Below are positions 5,249 to 6,544 of a stretch of 6,544 nt of DNA, one piece after another (the stretch's first letter is position 1; every line of letters begins with the position of its first letter). This DNA is from Hyphomicrobiales bacterium. Lineage in GTDB: Bacteria; Pseudomonadota; Alphaproteobacteria; Rhizobiales; JAJFHB01. The notes beneath the pieces are model-generated. The model was not told where the DNA came from and made no database searches. It worked only from the letters and a program-made list of their open reading frames with translations. A program made the translations under genes and the position numbers. The DNA is taken from assembly GCA_021775795.1 (NCBI GenBank), contig JAJFHB010000409.1, positions 1 to 6,544 of the forward strand, in the 5' to 3' direction.

Positions 5249-5998
5249 ATGTCTCACCGCAAGTCATCCTCATCAAGCAAGCCGCGCAGCACCGAAAGAG
5301 AGATGCTTTTCGGCACTCACGCAGTGCTCGCAGCGCTCACAAACCCACAACGCACGTGCTATTCGCTTTGGGCAACCCAGAATGCCGCGAATCGCCATGC
5401 AGAAGAGCTGTCCAGGTCAACTCTGTCGCCAACAATCGTGTCTGCCCGCGAGCTTGACCGCAAAACGAGTGCCACCACAGTGCATCAGGGCCTCGTGCTC
5501 CAGGCAACACCCCTTCCCCCTGTGACACTTGAGGATCTGAACGCTTCGGCCCCGCTGCTGATTCTGGATCAGGTCACCGACCCTCAAAATGTCGGTGCCA
5601 TTCTCAGAAGTTGTGCCGTATTTGGGGTCGAGGCTGTCATCATGACATCGCGGAACGCCCCACCGCTTACGGGCACGGTTGCCAAAGCGGCAAGTGGCGC
5701 CCTGGAATGTGTGTCCGTAATCAAGGTAACGAACCTTGCAAGATCACTGGAAGAACTTGAAGCTAAGGGATACCAGCTCATTGGTCTTGATGGAGAAGCG
5801 GAGCAGTCGCTGAACGCTTTTGTTCCTGCCCCACCCTTTGCCCTGGTTATGGGCGCAGAGGGCAAGGGTCTCAGGCAACTCACCCAAAAACACTGCCACC
5901 ACCTTGTGCGCATCGAGGCACGAGGCGCGATTGCCAGCCTCAACGTTTCCAACGCTGCAGCGGTTGCCCTGTTTGCCATTACAAACCAGAACGCCTGA
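5249..5998 (+). CDS. rlmB: 23S rRNA 2'-O-ribose methyltransferase, RlmB/TrmH family
   Basis: 249 residues from the ATG at 5249. RlmB uses S-adenosylmethionine to methylate the ribose of G2251 (E. coli numbering) in the P-loop of 23S rRNA. After a Ser/Lys/Arg-rich leader (1-18), a substrate-binding domain begins at EMLFGTHAVLAAL (18-30) and ends with VHQGLVLQA (78-86). The SPOUT domain shows all three motifs: motif 1 LILDQVTDPQNVGAILRS (104-121, Asn114 and Arg120), motif 2 LVMGAEGKGLRQL (199-211) and motif 3 RIEARGAIASLNVSNAAAV (221-239, with Ser230 and Asn232). These form the knotted cofactor site. The start is uncertain: no strong ribosome-binding site precedes 5249, and ATG 5303 (EMLFGTH, like the E. 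coli N-terminus) is an alternative. Assignment to RlmB over other TrmH-family enzymes rests on overall resemblance. It is transcribed away from the tRNA/tuf unit and ends in a hairpin terminator. Confidence 0.9.
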   Translation: MSHRKSSSSSKPRSTEREMLFGTHAVLAALTNPQRTCYSLWATQNAANRHAEELSRSTLSPTIVSARELDRKTSATTVHQGLVLQATPLPPVTLEDLNASAPLLILDQVTDPQNVGAILRSCAVFGVEAVIMTSRNAPPLTGTVAKAASGALECVSVIKVTNLARSLEELEAKGYQLIGLDGEAEQSLNAFVPAPPFALVMGAEGKGLRQLTQKHCHHLVRIEARGAIASLNVSNAAAVALFAITNQNA

Positions 5999-6018
5999 CG
6001 TTAAATCGTAAAGCCTTG

Positions 6019-6050
6019 AAAAAACGAAAGGCCGGGGCGAGCCCGGCCTT
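6019..6050. terminator. Bidirectional intrinsic terminator between convergent genes
   Basis: AAGGCCGGG (6028-6036) and CCCGGCCTT (6042-6050) form a perfect 9-bp stem with a 5-base loop. On the minus strand it is followed by TCG and six T (6024-6019), a good terminator for the small secreted-protein gene, whose stop is about 40 bases upstream. On the plus strand the tail is CATTTGATG, a weaker U-run but suitably placed 30 bases after the rlmB stop. One hairpin probably serves both genes. Confidence 0.88.
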
Positions 6051-6074
6051 CATTTGATGACCAAATGTCATCTA

Positions 6075-6106
6075 CTCGTGTCTAAACCGGCTAGTGTCCA
6101 AACCGG
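6075..6106. repeat. 16-bp tandem duplication at the secreted-protein stop codon
   Basis: Bases 6075-6090 and 6091-6106 agree at 14 of 16 positions (shared core AAACCGG and GTGTC). The right copy holds the last five codons and the TAG of the minus-strand gene; the left copy lies just beyond the stop and has GAG where the right copy has TAG. This looks like a replication-slippage duplication that left a diverged second copy outside the reading frame. Confidence 0.65.
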
Positions 6107-6387
6107 AACCCGAAGCCCTGACCACCGAAATTGAAGTAGAAACTCCGGTTGCTGCGGCGACGGTAGCTACGGTTGTAACCATAGTTGTTACCGTAGTATT
6201 GCCGGTTCCTGCGCTGGTTGCGATAGTGACCATAGCCTTGATTGCGGCCATAGGCGCGATCGTTGCCATAGGTTTGATGCCCGTTAAAGGAATCTCCCCG
6301 TTCGGCCAAAGCAGGCGTAGATCCGCCAAACATGCCTACCATCAGCGCAAATGCCACGGCCACTATTGAAAATTTGAGCGCCTTCAT
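6091..6387 (-). CDS. Small secreted Tyr/Arg/Asn/Gly-rich protein, unknown function
   Basis: 98 residues; I do not recognise a family. Residues 1-28 look like a Sec signal peptide: MKALK, a hydrophobic core FSIVAVAFALMVGMF, then STPALA with likely cleavage before Glu29. The mature 70 residues have no Cys and no Lys. By my count they comprise 13 Gly, 13 Arg, 10 Tyr, 10 Asn, 7 Phe and 5 Gln, and end in the alternating aromatic stretch FYFNFGGQGFGFRFGH. The composition suggests a disordered, strongly basic, adhesive or nucleic-acid or polysaccharide-binding protein of the periplasm or cell surface; this is inference. The start is supported by AGAGGT about 4 bases before the ATG at 6387. It is monocistronic, convergent with rlmB, and ends at the shared terminator. 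The opposite strand also carries an open frame, but only this one has a signal peptide and ribosome-binding site. Confidence 0.8.
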   Translation of the reverse strand: MKALKFSIVAVAFALMVGMFGGSTPALAERGDSFNGHQTYGNDRAYGRNQGYGHYRNQRRNRQYYGNNYGYNRSYRRRSNRSFYFNFGGQGFGFRFGH

Positions 6388-6418
6388 GACGACCTCTCTA
6401 TAGAGTGTCCCCCTCTAT

Positions 6419-6443
6419 GACGTTAAATATAGTTCACAATTCC
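6419..6443 (-). promoter_or_regulatory. Weak promoter candidate for the secreted-protein gene
   Basis: On the minus strand GGAAT (6443-6439), 16 bases, then CGTC (6422-6419) resembles the alphaproteobacterial EcfG general-stress promoter (GGAAC, 16-17 bases, CGTT) with one mismatch in each box. The same stretch contains TATATT (6431-6426), a possible sigma-70 -10 box without a convincing -35. Either would give a short leader of about 25 bases or a little more. Neither is strong. Confidence 0.3.
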
Positions 6444-6544
6444 CGGTTCTACCACCCGTCAAGAACACCCAAGGGCGACTGATAACGGGTCTGACAACAA
6501 ATATTCCAAATTCCGGTAACACAACCTGCTTCCACGAAATGCCA
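6444..6544. other. Right-edge intergenic stretch, nothing recognised
   Basis: No open frame with a ribosome-binding site, no RNA gene and no obvious repeat is visible. It may be upstream sequence of the secreted-protein gene or of a gene beyond the window. Confidence 0.5.

Noticed and set aside
6051..6072. Alternating small hairpins CATTTG/CAAATG and GATGAC/GTCATC after the terminator
   Set aside because: Only 6-bp arms in AT-rich sequence, mutually exclusive and easily formed by chance.
6094..6369. Plus-strand hydrophobic open frame opposite the secreted-protein gene
   Set aside because: The Val/Ala/Ile-rich sequence is what the reverse strand of Tyr/Arg/Asn/Gly codons gives; no ribosome-binding site supports it and it runs through the other gene's signal peptide.
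1..6544. Search for a defence, toxin-antitoxin, CRISPR, phage or transposon system
   Set aside because: No repeats, integrase or transposase motifs, or accessory genes are visible; apart from the secreted orphan the window is core translation machinery.

Overview
The window reads as a housekeeping chromosomal segment of an alphaproteobacterium. The protein sequences of EF-Tu, S10, L2, L3 and L4 resemble Hyphomicrobiales, Rhodobiaceae or related lineages (for example the EF-Tu stretch [20 protein letters not shown] and the acidic tail on L3). The lineage is judged from remembered family sequences, not from a search, and genus cannot be given. Base composition looks moderately GC-rich and even throughout, and I see no insertion sequence, phage gene, CRISPR array or defence system.

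Layout. On the minus strand, read right to left, one long presumptive transcription unit runs from about 5093 to the left edge: a promoter with a perfect TTGACA box (5100-5128), a structured leader, tRNA-Tyr(GTA), tRNA-Gly(TCC), a 174-nt leader, tuf (EF-Tu), a 49-nt spacer with an 8-bp GC hairpin, then the S10 ribosomal protein operon: rpsJ, rplC, rplD, rplW, rplB, rpsS and the 5' two-thirds of rplV. The ribosomal genes are packed by 1-4 base overlaps or short spacers, with Shine-Dalgarno sites built into the preceding stop codons. Divergently, on the plus strand, lies rlmB (23S rRNA Gm2251-type methyltransferase). It converges on a small minus-strand gene for a secreted Tyr/Arg/Asn/Gly-rich protein of unknown function, and the two share a bidirectional terminator.

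How it works together: almost everything here serves translation (ribosomal proteins, EF-Tu, two tRNAs, an rRNA modification enzyme). The tRNA/tuf promoter has the look of a growth-rate-controlled stable-RNA promoter: a perfect -35 box, an AT-rich upstream tract and a GC-rich discriminator. If read-through is substantial it would place tRNAs, EF-Tu and large-subunit proteins under one start site.

Most interesting points: (1) the gene order tRNA-Tyr/tRNA-Gly/tuf/rpsJ joins the left side of a tufB-type locus to the right side of a tufA/S10-type locus. This is the chimeric order reported for Rickettsia, and it suggests recombination between duplicate tuf genes (or an assembly collapse at tuf). 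(2) A perfect 12-bp inverted repeat brackets tRNA-Tyr and would pair leader with trailer in the precursor. (3) There is an unexplained hairpin between tuf and rpsJ, and a nested stem structure in the tuf leader. (4) There is an orphan secreted, aromatic/arginine-rich, low-complexity protein with a 16-bp tandem duplication at its stop codon. I found no convincing novel multi-gene system.
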